This document shows positions 15,901-23,742 of a stretch of DNA of 32,471 nt, piece after piece; within the stretch, counting starts at the first letter, position 1; every line of letters begins with the position of its first letter. Origin of the DNA: Sulfitobacter undariae (GTDB taxonomy: Bacteria > Pseudomonadota > Alphaproteobacteria > Rhodobacterales > Rhodobacteraceae). The notes under the pieces are model-generated. The model made no database searches, was not told where the DNA came from, and saw nothing but the letters and a program-made list of their open reading frames with translations. The position numbers and the translations under genes are program-made. The stretch is from the NCBI RefSeq assembly GCF_014196805.1, contig NZ_JACIEI010000024.1, positions 1 through 32,471 on the forward strand, written 5' to 3'.

Positions 15901-18483
15901 ACAACGGTAACGGTGAGCGCACAAGACAGCGCAGGGAACGTAGCCACGCCAGTGACCTTCGATGTCACCGTGACTGACGCGGGCGCTCCGGTCATCTCCG
16001 GCATTGCGGATGTCTCTGTGAACACCGATGCGGGTATGAACACAGCTTCTGTTGTGTTGAACGCGACGGTAGCGGACAACTCGGGTGAGACGATTACGCC
16101 CACCTTCACGGTAGGCGGTTCAACTGTCACAAACCTGCACAACTTCCCTATCGGGACAACAAAGGTATCCGTGACCGCGCAAGACAGCGCAGGTAACGCA
16201 GCGACGCCGGTGACCTTCAACGTGACCGTTGCTGATGCAGGCGCACCAGTCATCTCCGGTACCGCGGATATCACTGTGAACACCGCCTCGGTTGTGTTGA
16301 ATGCCACGGTAACGGACAACTCGGGCGAGATGATCGCACCTGTCTTCACAGTGGATGGATCAGCAGTCACAAGCCCTCATGTCTTCCCTGCAGGGAAGAC
16401 AACGGTAACTGTCACGGCGCAAGACAGCGCAGGCAATGCAGCGACGCCTGTAAGCTTCAACGTGACCGTGGCTGACGCAATTGCACCCGTGATTTCCGGT
16501 ACATCCGATGTCTCGGTAACCACCGATGCAGACGTGAACACCGCCTCTGTTGTGTTGAACGCAACGGTATCGGATAACTCTGGTGAGACAATCACACCTG
16601 AGTTCTCAGTGGACGGTTCAGCAATCACAAGCCCGCATGCCTTCCCTGTTGGGACGACAGAGGTCACTGTGACGGCACAGGATAGCGCGGGCAATCAAGC
16701 AACGCCTGTGGTCTTCACGGTTGTGATTCAGGATACAACTGTTCCAGCTCAACCTGTCGCGTCGGCTCCTACATCAACTCCGGATGGCCGCCCCAACGTG
16801 TCAGGAACGGCTGAACCCGGCAGTATTGTGACCGTCACCTTCCCAGATGGAAGCACGCAATCGGTAACCGCTGACCCTGTAACAGGTGCATTCTCTCTCG
16901 TGGCCCATGCTGCGCAGAGATCCGGCGATATTACCATCGTTGCAGCAGATGCCGCTGGTAACGTTTCCCAAACCTTGACCCTCAAGTTTGCCGGAGATGA
17001 TGTCGCGCCAACAGTTACGATTGCAGCATTGAGCGGCCCCGTGAATGGGACCTATACCGCAGCGATTACACTCTCCGAGGCCAGCAGTGACTTCACTGCA
17101 TCCGACCTCGCTCTGGTCAATGCGGATGCCACGCTTACTGGATCCGGATTGAACTACATCGCGATCGTGACACCTACGGCTGATGGCGAGGTCAGCTTGT
17201 CTGTTCCAGCTGGTGTTCTTAATGATGCGGCAGGCAACCCGAATACGGCCTCGAATGTGGTCAAGGTAATGCATGATGCAGTTGCGCCTACCGTAAGCAT
17301 CACGGGCGCGCCAGAGTCCGCGGCGTCCTCGTCAAGCTTCGCTGTCACAGTGACATTCTCTGAGGATGTCATTGGGTTCGATGGCGCAGATATGGCCACC
17401 AAAAACGCCCGGGTCACCGGAGTGAGCGGAAGCGGTTCTGTCTATGCAGTATCCTTGATCGCAACGGGCGCAGGTGATGTGATCCTCACGGTTCCTGCGA
17501 ACGGTGCCTATGACGCTGCGGGTAACGGCAATCTGGCTTCCAATACGGTCAGCATCGACGATACGACCGTGGAGCGTACGCAAGAACTGATTGCCGGTTT
17601 CATGCAAACCCGCGTCAACCAGCTGGTGCGCAACCAGCCTGACCTGATGGCCTTCCTGTCAGGAAATGGTAAAGGGGAGCTCGATCTCTATGTGACACGT
17701 GGTTACGGCAATTTTGACTTTGCCTCGCGTCCTGACTATCCGGTCTGGGTTCGTGCAACCGGGGCATGGTCCAACGACGAAGATAGTAAGGGAAAGTATC
17801 TGTTCGGTGCCTTTGGCGGCCACCAAAAGATCAACGAAAACCTCTTGCTGGGTGGCATGCTCCAGTTCGACCACCTGACTGAGGAAACGGGTGTGGCCAA
17901 GATGAGCGGTACAGGCTGGATGGCTGGTCCTTACTTAGTAGCCAAATCCGCAAACCACCCGCTCCACTTTGAGGGTCGGCTGCTTTACGGGGAGACCAGC
18001 AACAAGATTTCTCCGTTTGGCACCTATGAGGACGACTTCGACTCCAAACGCTTTCTTGCCCAGTTCAAAGTCGCGGGTGAGATGGACTATGGCGCAACTA
18101 TTCTGACACCGTTTTTTGACATTTCCTATACGACAGATGATCAAGAAGCCTATGAGGACACCATGGGCAATACGATCCCCAAGCAAGGTATCGAGCTTGG
18201 CCAGATCGAGTTCGGCATGGACTTCAACCGGACCATCTCGATCCCGAACGGGGAGTTCGAGCTCTGGGGTGGCGTGTCCGGTATCTGGTCACATACCAGT
18301 GGCAGCGGCTATGCTTCCACGGTGACCCCCGATTACGAAGGGGGGCGGGGGCGCGTCGAGCTTGGAGTAGGTTACGACCTTCCACATGGTCAGAGTTTCA
18401 ATGCCGCAACCTTCTACGATGGGATCGGGGCAAACAGTTTCGAAAGCTTTGGCCTGAGTCTCGGGTATGAGGCAACGTTCTGA
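12922..18483 (+). CDS. Giant autotransporter adhesin with PKD, 12 HYR and Ig-like repeats
   Basis: A 1853-residue surface protein. A signal peptide MWKKLFAGLIAVTLATAGST is followed by a unique region, a PKD-like domain (about 135-238), twelve HYR-type Ig-like repeats (244-1270), a Big-type repeat (about 1271-1355) with SGTAEPGSIVTVTFPDGS, two further bacterial Ig-like domains (about 1356-1548) with VPAGVLNDAAGNPN and similar, and an autotransporter beta-barrel (about 1549-1853) containing PVWVRATGAWSNDEDSKGKY and ending in phenylalanine. It should be a type V secreted, surface-anchored adhesin. The ATG lies inside the end of the RT frame (28-nt overlap), so the two may be translationally coupled. 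A 12-bp hairpin follows the stop. Repeat expansion by recombination is likely given the uniform repeat length. Confidence 0.9.
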   Translation: MWKKLFAGLIAVTLATAGSTAYGFNRGDIGAFTVQFGADCWIEGTNPYDTLNAYVRLTASGVTYHAGGSHFKDGVIVSSRPITLDLLQACVGEASVISNLTQNGADGSFYTDDYIGLSYRQTFPSGASYMKERQVGAGSMPANVIPTADAGTAVAVASGTQVTLNGSGTDSDGTIDSYAWNRNGGTGTGETFTGETTAEPSFTAPTLQFGDVDQTFIYDLVVSDNLGAVSAASSVTITVTAPADTEPPVIYATPGFVSIGTDLGKITASVALYASVIDTSGEVIEPVFTLNGSTITSPHVFPVGTSTVTVTAQDSAGNKATPQQFDVNVTDREGPVISALSEVSVNTDAGSHTASLTMSATVTDNSGETITPTFTSGSFPLLNQHDFPIGTTTVTVRANDLAGNEAVPVQFDVTVTDAEAPVISGTSNVSANTNPGASTASVTLNATVTDNALIDPSPVFTANGATITSPHNFPIGTTTVTVTAQDVAGNAATPVNFDVIVTDVGFPEISGTSDVSVNTDAGANTASVVLNATVTDNSGEMITPVFSVYGSPVTSPRSFPIGTTTVTVTAQDSVGNAATPVTFDVTVTDAEVPVISGTSNVSVNTDAGANTASVVLNATVTDNSGETITPAFTVDGSAITSPHSFPIGTTTVTVGAQDSADNAATPVTFNVTVSDADAPVISSTSDVLVNAAAGTSTALVPLNATVSDNSGETITPVFSVYGSPITSPRSFPVGTTEVTVTAQDSAGNAATPVTFNVIVADAEAPVISGTADISVDADAGANTASVAFTASATDNSGHLIMLEFSVDGSTVTSPHTFPVGTTTVTVNARDGAGNTATPVSFNVTVSDANAPVISGTADISTNTDAGANTASVPLNATVSDDSGETIVPAFTVDGSPVTSPHAFPLGTTAVTVSAQDSAGNAATPVTFNVVVADAGAPVISGTADVSVGTDAGANTAFVVLNASVTDNSGETLTPVFTADGSAVTSPHSFPAGTTTVTVSAQDSAGNVATPVTFDVTVTDAGAPVISGIADVSVNTDAGMNTASVVLNATVADNSGETITPTFTVGGSTVTNLHNFPIGTTKVSVTAQDSAGNAATPVTFNVTVADAGAPVISGTADITVNTASVVLNATVTDNSGEMIAPVFTVDGSAVTSPHVFPAGKTTVTVTAQDSAGNAATPVSFNVTVADAIAPVISGTSDVSVTTDADVNTASVVLNATVSDNSGETITPEFSVDGSAITSPHAFPVGTTEVTVTAQDSAGNQATPVVFTVVIQDTTVPAQPVASAPTSTPDGRPNVSGTAEPGSIVTVTFPDGSTQSVTADPVTGAFSLVAHAAQRSGDITIVAADAAGNVSQTLTLKFAGDDVAPTVTIAALSGPVNGTYTAAITLSEASSDFTASDLALVNADATLTGSGLNYIAIVTPTADGEVSLSVPAGVLNDAAGNPNTASNVVKVMHDAVAPTVSITGAPESAASSSSFAVTVTFSEDVIGFDGADMATKNARVTGVSGSGSVYAVSLIATGAGDVILTVPANGAYDAAGNGNLASNTVSIDDTTVERTQELIAGFMQTRVNQLVRNQPDLMAFLSGNGKGELDLYVTRGYGNFDFASRPDYPVWVRATGAWSNDEDSKGKYLFGAFGGHQKINENLLLGGMLQFDHLTEETGVAKMSGTGWMAGPYLVAKSANHPLHFEGRLLYGETSNKISPFGTYEDDFDSKRFLAQFKVAGEMDYGATILTPFFDISYTTDDQEAYEDTMGNTIPKQGIELGQIEFGMDFNRTISIPNGEFELWGGVSGIWSHTSGSGYASTVTPDYEGGRGRVELGVGYDLPHGQSFNAATFYDGIGANSFESFGLSLGYEATF
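13651..16731 (+). repeat. Twelve tandem HYR-domain repeats (258-bp period)
   Basis: Repeats begin at 13651, 13912, 14170, 14428, 14686, 14944, 15202, 15460, 15718, 15976, 16234 and 16474. Ten are exactly 258 bp (86 codons); the first is 261 bp and the eleventh 240 bp, lacking six codons corresponding to DAGANT. The consensus runs from DAxAPVISGT through TDNSGETITP, FPxGTTTVTV and AQDSAGNAATPV. Repeats 4 to 12 are most alike, pointing to recent duplication there. Confidence 0.95.
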
Positions 18484-18511
18484 TGATTGCGAAATGACGT
18501 TTTTGAAATCC

Positions 18512-18547
18512 CCTGACAGTCGACCATTCGATAGATCGGCTGTCAGG
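18512..18547 (+). terminator. Long hairpin after the autotransporter gene
   Basis: CCTGACAGTCGA (18512-18523) pairs with TCGGCTGTCAGG (18536-18547) over 12 bp with one T-G pair and a 12-nt loop. It starts 28 nt after the stop. No T-run follows, so it may protect the 3' end or act with Rho rather than terminate alone. Confidence 0.5.
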
Positions 18548-18779
18548 ATGAACACTGCCTTCATCAAGGCGGTTACCTGGATATGCGAAGTATGACTTTC
18601 CTGAGAAAATATTCCTATCGCGGAAAGTTTGGTGTCCCGAATAAAAGATATGCTGTGGATGATTGCCAAGTTTCCAATTGAAATCAATGGGTCTTTTGCG
18701 CCGCAGAACAGCAAACAGCACATGAATGACGAAGCCAAAGAGATCAAAGATCAGCTTGAAGTTATGCTGTTAGAGACAG

Positions 18780-19355
18780 TTACGAACTCTGAATACGCAT
18801 GCTCAAAAGTTTTACTGCGGTTTCGAAAAGCTCTGGGTTCTCTTGGGAGCGCGCGGCAAGTTGTGCGCCTTCTAATAACGATAGCGCGGCCGCGGACTCT
18901 AGCTGAGGTTCGCTGACGCCCGTAATTGATCCGTCGGTTCGACCTTTTTTGAACGCGGCAGTCATCCAATCGATCACCATTGTACGAAAGAGGTTGATTT
19001 GCTGAAGTACGTCGTCAGGCAGGCTGTCTCGGCTTGCGGAGAATGAGGCACAAAGACAGAGTTGCTTACCTCCGTTGCTGCCAGTTCTATATTGATCAAT
19101 TAATGCAGAAAGCTGCGTGCCACCTGTTCCATTGCTGGCTATGATTTCGGCCCCTATAGCTTGAAAAGCTTCATGATACCGCTGCATCAGGGCGACGGAG
19201 AGTTTCGCCTTCGTTGGGAAATGGTGATGAATGCTTGCTTTGCGGATACCAACATCTTCAGCAAGATCGGCGTAGCTGAAACCATCGAAGCCCAAGGTGC
19301 GCGCTGCGTTCTCTGCGGAATTCAATAAAGCGGTTTTTGTGTCAAGCGTTGGCAT
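18780..19355 (-). CDS. TetR-family regulator
   Basis: A 191-residue TetR repressor. The N-terminal helix-turn-helix reads FSYADLAEDVGIRKASIHHH followed by FPTKAKLSVALMQRY; the C-terminal part with LCLCASFSASRDSLPDDV resembles a TetR ligand domain. The ATG at 19355 gives the usual MPTLDTKTALL start, 14 nt after the amine oxidase stop; a longer frame from 19481 would run into that gene. It is the last gene of the operon and probably acts on the paired operators at 22797-22812 and 23005-23018. Confidence 0.87.
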   Translation of the reverse strand: MPTLDTKTALLNSAENAARTLGFDGFSYADLAEDVGIRKASIHHHFPTKAKLSVALMQRYHEAFQAIGAEIIASNGTGGTQLSALIDQYRTGSNGGKQLCLCASFSASRDSLPDDVLQQINLFRTMVIDWMTAAFKKGRTDGSITGVSEPQLESAAALSLLEGAQLAARSQENPELFETAVKLLSMRIQSS

Positions 19356-19369
19356 TTTGGTTACCTGTT

Positions 19370-20416
19370 TTAGAGTTCCAATGTTTGTAATACGTTTTCG
19401 GCGGCTTCCAAAGCCCCTTCGAGATATCCACCGAATTGCGGCGCCGTCTCTGTACCGGAAAAATATAATTGGCTGTCCCATAGACCAGTCAGTGCCGGGG
19501 GCAGCCCATAAGTCGGGTGTGCAAGAAGAGTGTCTTGGTCTGCGTGGGTCGCGGTGTAGGGATCAGAGGCCCAATCCTTGACGAACAACGCTTTGGGGTT
19601 TGCAGCTTTTGGTCCGAATAGGCGGATCAGTTGTGCGGACAGGTGTTGGCGTAGGTTTTGCTCATCTGTGCGGGCGCGGGGTGGTACACTAATGAACCCG
19701 AATAATGCATGGGGGCCGCCACGCGCGGGGGATGCATCGTGGATTTCGACCATCGGGCCAAAGCGGCTTTGCGCATCGCCAGACAATTCGTCTTCGCGCC
19801 AAAAGGGCGTGCTGTAAACGGCAACTGCCTTGGCCTGTCCCGCCATCCATGTAGGAATGCTCTGCAAGGATGCTATAGCCTCATCGGGCAGGGCAGGGGT
19901 GAATGTGATTTTGCCTGCGATACGTGGGGGTAAGCCGAGGATCACGCGGTCCCCGTTTAATTTGTCGCCATTGTCTAACGTAGCGGTGATCCCTGTATCG
20001 GTTTGCGTCAATGCCGTGACGACAGCATTCAGCCGTTTTCGATCTGTGGGTAAGTCATCGGCGAGCGCGGCAATCAGTGTTCCAAGCCCCCCTTCAACCC
20101 GCAATGCGCCCTGCATAGAGAAAAAACCGCGCCCACGCTGAACCTGTCCTCGCTCGTTTTCATAGACCAGATCGCCAGATGCAAACTGGTCGAACTTTTT
20201 AATATCCAGCTTCTGGATCAAGTCGGCGATGCGCGGTTGATCTGGCCAAAACCATGCTGGCCCGATGTCGAACGCGCCGCCCTCATGGTGCTCGGTTTTG
20301 ATGCGTCCCCCAAATCGCGCACGGGCTTCGATTAACGTGTAATCGTGGCCTTTCTCTTCAAGTCCGCGGGCAACGGTGAGGCCAGACAAGCCGCCGCCAA
20401 TGATGAGAGTTGTCAT
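19370..20416 (-). CDS. FAD-dependent amine oxidase family protein
   Basis: A 348-residue flavoprotein. LIIGGGLSGLTVARGLEEKG at residues 4-23 is the FAD dinucleotide-binding motif, followed by EARARFGGRI (the GGR motif), and the C-terminal FAD contact YFSGTETAPQFGGYLEGA. The pattern is that of monoamine oxidase-like proteins, which oxidise amines or related substrates using oxygen. It lies 3 nt after the SDR gene in the TetR-linked operon and may act on the same unknown compound as the SDR, cupin and PNPOx-like proteins. Confidence 0.87.
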   Translation of the reverse strand: MTTLIIGGGLSGLTVARGLEEKGHDYTLIEARARFGGRIKTEHHEGGAFDIGPAWFWPDQPRIADLIQKLDIKKFDQFASGDLVYENERGQVQRGRGFFSMQGALRVEGGLGTLIAALADDLPTDRKRLNAVVTALTQTDTGITATLDNGDKLNGDRVILGLPPRIAGKITFTPALPDEAIASLQSIPTWMAGQAKAVAVYSTPFWREDELSGDAQSRFGPMVEIHDASPARGGPHALFGFISVPPRARTDEQNLRQHLSAQLIRLFGPKAANPKALFVKDWASDPYTATHADQDTLLAHPTYGLPPALTGLWDSQLYFSGTETAPQFGGYLEGALEAAENVLQTLEL

Positions 20417-20419
20417 CCT

Positions 20420-21103
20420 CTAAAATCCTTCGGATGCGGGGCGCAGATCCAGCTCGTGAGTCCATGTCGACTGTGGTTGATGGACCAATTGCAAATATGC
20501 TTGCGCGATGTCTTCGGGTCTCATCATTTTTGAGGGATCAAGACTGTGTTGGTCGCGCGATTTGGCCGTGTCAATGATACCATCAAGAATGACGTGACAG
20601 ACGTGGATACCTCTGAGTTGGTATTCCCGCGCAAGCGATTGTGTCAGGCCGCGCAGGGCAAATTTTGCACTGGCGAATGCCGCGAATTTCGCGCCGCCGC
20701 GCAGGGAAGCTGTTGCACCTGAAACGATGAACGTCCCCCCGCCAGCTTTTTCCATCTGAGGTAGGGTCGTTTGAGCGAGGATAAATGCACTCTGCACCAT
20801 TGAGGTCCACGTCCGGGAAAAATCGTCCAAAGTCGTATCCGCAAGCGGAGCAATCACAAGCTCAGCTGTGTTGTGGATCACAATTTTGGGTGGACCGTAG
20901 TCGTTTATGATGCTTGTCAATTTGGTAGGCGCGGCGTTCATATCTGCCAGATCAAGGGCATGAAACTGGCCGATTGGATTTGAGGGTGCTGTTCGGCCAA
21001 GACCGACAACCTGATATCCGTCCTGTTCAACGCTTGCGCAAAGAGATTGGCCAAGACCCGTGCCGGCGCCCGCGACGATAGCGAGTGGTTTCTTGATTGT
21101 CAT
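20420..21103 (-). CDS. SDR-family protein with Phe in place of the catalytic Tyr
   Basis: A 227-residue short-chain dehydrogenase/reductase. AGAGTGLG (residues 11-18) is the cofactor motif, HNTAELVI replaces the usual NNAG region, and [10 protein letters not shown] carries the Ser. The normal YxxxK reads FASAK, so the catalytic tyrosine is phenylalanine; I recall that related SDRs with GATASLRGG also show F, so this is a subfamily trait rather than an isolated change. Its ATG overlaps the cupin stop (ATGA). Confidence 0.83.
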   Translation of the reverse strand: MTIKKPLAIVAGAGTGLGQSLCASVEQDGYQVVGLGRTAPSNPIGQFHALDLADMNAAPTKLTSIINDYGPPKIVIHNTAELVIAPLADTTLDDFSRTWTSMVQSAFILAQTTLPQMEKAGGGTFIVSGATASLRGGAKFAAFASAKFALRGLTQSLAREYQLRGIHVCHVILDGIIDTAKSRDQHSLDPSKMMRPEDIAQAYLQLVHQPQSTWTHELDLRPASEGF

Positions 21104-21771
21104 TTGGTCACCGGTGCTTTTGCGTGGGCCAAATGGCCCGTTTTGATCCAGATTTTTGCACCATCTTTGCCCGCGGTAACATGCAGTGCATCACCTTCTG
21201 GCAGTCGCAACCACGCGCCTTTGTCCAAAGTGTCCGCGCCATGCGTCACAGTGCCGTGGATCACCAACATCTCGGTTCCGCCAACGTCTGACTTGGATAA
21301 GGCCGCACCTGCATCAAGGTGGTGATAGGTCACAACTTCAAAGGCATCGCTGTGCAAATGCGCTGTTGCTACCCCATCGATCGGTGTGGCCAGTTCTTCT
21401 GCCATAGTCTTGCGGAATTGATTGCGATCATCTGGATCAAATTGCCAGAGTTTCACAAAAATTGTGCATCCCTCGTCCGAACCGGGAGTATGTGACGTGG
21501 TAGGCGGGTTGCGCACATAGGTCCCTTCAGGGAAGTCACCATGTTCGTCCTGAAATACTCCGTCGAGGACAATAAATTCCTCACCACCCGTATGGGTATG
21601 GGCGGAAAATTTGCTGCCTTTCGCATAGCGAACGATGGAGGTTGCACGCGCCACTTCCCCGCCGATCCGGTCAAGCATTCGGCGGTCAACGCCCTGCATA
21701 GGAGAGGGTATCCATTCAAGTTGTTCAGAGTGAATAGTGATCTGCTCTTTGAAATCGGCGTTCAGTTCCAT
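21100..21771 (-). CDS. ChrR-type cupin protein
   Basis: A 223-residue protein with tandem cupin folds. The first has [20 protein letters not shown] and ends PPTTSHTP, the metal-binding pattern of the ChrR cupin domain; the second, near residues 140-220, keeps fewer ligands. ChrR in Rhodobacter is the zinc anti-sigma factor responding to singlet oxygen, but the N-terminal sigma-binding domain is absent here, so an enzymatic or sensory cupin is more likely. I chose ATG 21771 because AAAAGG stands 9 nt upstream; the ATG at 21780 directly abuts that sequence. Translationally coupled to the SDR gene. Confidence 0.8.
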   Translation of the reverse strand: MELNADFKEQITIHSEQLEWIPSPMQGVDRRMLDRIGGEVARATSIVRYAKGSKFSAHTHTGGEEFIVLDGVFQDEHGDFPEGTYVRNPPTTSHTPGSDEGCTIFVKLWQFDPDDRNQFRKTMAEELATPIDGVATAHLHSDAFEVVTYHHLDAGAALSKSDVGGTEMLVIHGTVTHGADTLDKGAWLRLPEGDALHVTAGKDGAKIWIKTGHLAHAKAPVTK

Positions 21772-21835
21772 TGTGGGCATCCTTTTGCGTGCTGGCTGTG
21801 TTCTGCGTAAATGTGGCTATCGGTAGGTTACGTGT

Positions 21836-22771
21836 TCAAGGTCTCGGTAGAGGGTTACGATTAGAATAGGCTGTAAGTGTATATCGGATCGGCAAGGCGG
21901 CTTCTGCCCGGATGATGTTGAGGATTTTGATCCGTAAGCCGCGTCCCATGAGGGGGAGCTTCCCATCGTTCAGTTTTTCTACAACCTCGGCTGTTCCTTT
22001 GATGTTTAACAAAGTGCCTGTTTCAAAATCAACGAACTGGAGGCCAATCCGATTGTCGGTCATGATGTTACCAAATGTGTTGTAAAAGTTGTTTCCCTTA
22101 TAATCAGGGAACTGGAGTGTCATATCGTCCAGTACGGTCACAAAGCCGGGCATCCCGCCCCGATGGTTGATGTCGACACCGTCCCGCGGGTTATCGCTTA
22201 AATGCGCGGCACGCGATGCAATCAATAAGGTGTCGGCGCTGGTAACCTGTCTTATATCTGCGGCGCTCAGTGCCACCGCTTTGGTCAACGCTTGCCGTTC
22301 TGAGGGGCTTTTTGGCGTTTTGCTGCGGACTTGAATGTATTTTGGGCAATTGCCATAACTTTGATCCACGCGCATCGTGATAGTGCTGTCATTCACGGCC
22401 TCAATGGTGGCGTTGGCACGATTGCGGCGTTGCGTTTCAAACTCAATCCCGACCACGCTTACTTTTGCCCCAACAGTAAGGTTAAGGTTGTCGGGCTCGC
22501 CGAGTAGAGCGCAAGACGTGATTACCAGAGTCTTGTCGTCGGGAGACGTCAAAAAACCGGCCGCGCCTGTGCGCATGATGGCCCAAGGATGGCCGTCATC
22601 GTCTGCCGCACCAATGTGGATGCTCTCTAAGGCAGCGAAGAATTCGCGATGTTGATCGGGCAATTGGCCTCGGATCATGCGCAAGCCCAGCTGGTGTTGC
22701 CGTTCTTCAATGTTCAGCTTTTGGTGTAACTTGCGTTCGCCTTCGTGAAAGACACTGATTAAATCTGACAT
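21836..22771 (-). CDS. PNPOx-like flavin-binding split-barrel protein
   Basis: A 311-residue protein of the pyridoxamine 5'-phosphate oxidase family (FMN-binding split barrel). Family blocks include AAGFLTSPDDKTLVI, VDINHRGGMPGFVTVLDD and YKGNNFYNTFGNIMTDNRIG, found in the large two-barrel form. It likely binds FMN or a related cofactor; the reaction is unknown. The ATG at 22771 has AGGAGC upstream; a longer frame to 22849 would cover the operator at 22797. It is the first gene of the operon running to tetR. Confidence 0.83.
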   Translation of the reverse strand: MSDLISVFHEGERKLHQKLNIEERQHQLGLRMIRGQLPDQHREFFAALESIHIGAADDDGHPWAIMRTGAAGFLTSPDDKTLVITSCALLGEPDNLNLTVGAKVSVVGIEFETQRRNRANATIEAVNDSTITMRVDQSYGNCPKYIQVRSKTPKSPSERQALTKAVALSAADIRQVTSADTLLIASRAAHLSDNPRDGVDINHRGGMPGFVTVLDDMTLQFPDYKGNNFYNTFGNIMTDNRIGLQFVDFETGTLLNIKGTAEVVEKLNDGKLPLMGRGLRIKILNIIRAEAALPIRYTLTAYSNRNPLPRP

Positions 22772-22796
22772 TGTGGAGCTCCTACCGCCTGTATGA

Positions 22797-22812
22797 TACC
22801 TGCCAGTAGGTA
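22797..22812. promoter_or_regulatory. TetR operator, site A (before the PNPOx-like operon)
   Basis: TACCTGCCAGTAGGTA has TACCT/AGGTA arms around a 6-bp centre. Its 14-bp core ACCTGCCAGTAGGT matches site B at 12 of 14 positions. It stands 26 nt upstream of the PNPOx-like start codon. An extra half-site AGGT follows at 22812-22815. Confidence 0.65.
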
Positions 22813-22975
22813 GGTTTCGTGTCAATCTCGCCACCAGATAAATGTCCAACCTCGCGAAATGGTGAAGCCGCGTTATTAATAGCTGGGAGCACTATCAATT
22901 GACCCTATCAACAAACGACTTACTTAAAGTTGGATCTTGGTAGGTTTAGAGGAACGATAACGTTTGAGTGAAAGG

Positions 22976-22995
22976 GACAGCAAAGCATTGCTGTC
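22976..22995. repeat. Perfect inverted repeat upstream of the VOC gene
   Basis: GACAGCAA (22976-22983) and TTGCTGTC (22988-22995) are perfect 8-bp arms around AGCA. With no T-run after it, it looks like a regulator site or leader hairpin rather than a terminator. Confidence 0.4.
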
Positions 22996-23004
22996 TTCGA
23001 TAGA

Positions 23005-23018
23005 ACCTTCTAGTAGGT
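23005..23018. promoter_or_regulatory. TetR operator, site B (before the VOC gene)
   Basis: ACCTTCTAGTAGGT has ACCT/AGGT arms around CTAG and matches site A at 12 of 14 positions. It lies 30 nt before the VOC start. A TAGGT half-site also occurs near 22941-22945. The shared motif on both sides of the divergent region supports control by the TetR at 18780-19355. Confidence 0.65.
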
Positions 23019-23048
23019 AGAGTCTTATTTAACTCAGAGGGACAAGTC

Positions 23049-23411
23049 ATGATTGGGTATTCTACCATTGGTGTGAAAGACATCGAAAAAGCGAAAAAAT
23101 TCTACACAGAACTCTTCGATGCGAAAGTTCAGGTCGACATTGGCCGTCTGGCAATGATCGGGAAAGCAATGGACGCACCGATGATCGCGGTGTGTAAGCC
23201 CTTCGATGGCAAAACGCCAAGTTGTGGTAACGGTTCTATGGTTGCATTTTCGACCTCATCGAAAGAGGAAGTAAATGAGCTCTACAACAAGGCAATCTCC
23301 CTAGGCGCGACATCCGAGGGCGCGCCTGGTCAGCGAATTGATGATGTTTTCTATGGTGCTTATGTCCGTGATCCGGATGGAAACAAAATGGCTTTCTACA
23401 TCTTTGGTTGA
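23049..23411 (+). CDS. VOC (glyoxalase/bleomycin-resistance) family protein
   Basis: A 120-residue vicinal-oxygen-chelate protein with two beta-alpha-beta-beta-beta units: IGYSTIGVKDIEKAKKFYTE at the start and VRDPDGNKMAFYIFG at the end, both typical. Members bind a divalent metal and act on glyoxal adducts or confer drug resistance by binding; specificity is unknown. AGAGGGAC stands before the ATG, and a hairpin terminator follows the stop. It is divergent from the PNPOx-like operon under the shared operator. Confidence 0.85.
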   Translation: MIGYSTIGVKDIEKAKKFYTELFDAKVQVDIGRLAMIGKAMDAPMIAVCKPFDGKTPSCGNGSMVAFSTSSKEEVNELYNKAISLGATSEGAPGQRIDDVFYGAYVRDPDGNKMAFYIFG

Positions 23412-23431
23412 TTGGTTTCATTGCATTACCC

Positions 23432-23457
23432 GCCCGTCTTGAGAGATTGAGACGGGC
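23432..23457 (+). terminator. Hairpin terminator of the VOC gene
   Basis: GCCCGTCT (23432-23439) and AGACGGGC (23450-23457) form a perfect 8-bp stem with a 10-nt loop, 20 nt after the VOC stop. The tail ATCGTCTGTTTC is only loosely T-rich. Confidence 0.6.
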
Positions 23458-23594
23458 ATCGTCTGTTTCGAGAGGCTAATGGTGTCACTGCTCAGCCTTA
23501 CCAAACAGGAGTTCTTACGGCTTCACATGAGTATCGTAAGTTTACACTCATTCCGCCGTGCACGCACTGAGCGCAGTTTGATCCGTCAAGTACA

Positions 23595-23621
23595 GCTTGT
23601 TTTGATGCGGCGAAAACAAGC
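23595..23621. repeat. Inverted repeat upstream of the PRC-barrel gene
   Basis: GCTTGTTTT (23595-23603) and AAAACAAGC (23613-23621) are perfect 9-bp arms around a 9-nt loop, in the 285-nt stretch between the VOC terminator and the PRC-barrel gene. That stretch has only a weak 77-codon frame without a ribosome-binding site. Role unknown. Confidence 0.4.
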
Positions 23622-23742
23622 CAAGATCAGCCCCAAAAAGGCGCCCTTTCGCTGGTCATGGTTGCTGCTGCCTGCACTTTGGAACCAACACCCTCACCCT
23701 CATGTTTCATAGATGTGAATAGACACCAAGGAGAATATCAAA

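Noticed and set aside
13887..16370. Two long antisense open frames (450 and 335 codons) opposite the HYR repeats
   Set aside because: They mirror the repeat period, have no ribosome-binding sites and arise from the repetitive, Thr/Val-rich codons of the real gene.
11951..18483. Diversity-generating retroelement
   Set aside because: The RT motif near GITAGCC is not of the DGR type, no template/variable repeat pair or C-type lectin target was seen, and differences among HYR repeats look like ordinary divergence.
19020..19032. TGTCTCGG inside the TetR gene as a further transposon end
   Set aside because: It lies within a conserved coding region and the neighbouring repeat units are absent.
23479..23712. 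77-codon basic frame between the VOC and PRC-barrel genes
   Set aside because: No ribosome-binding site, odd composition (many Arg, Leu, His) and it spans an inverted repeat more likely to be regulatory.
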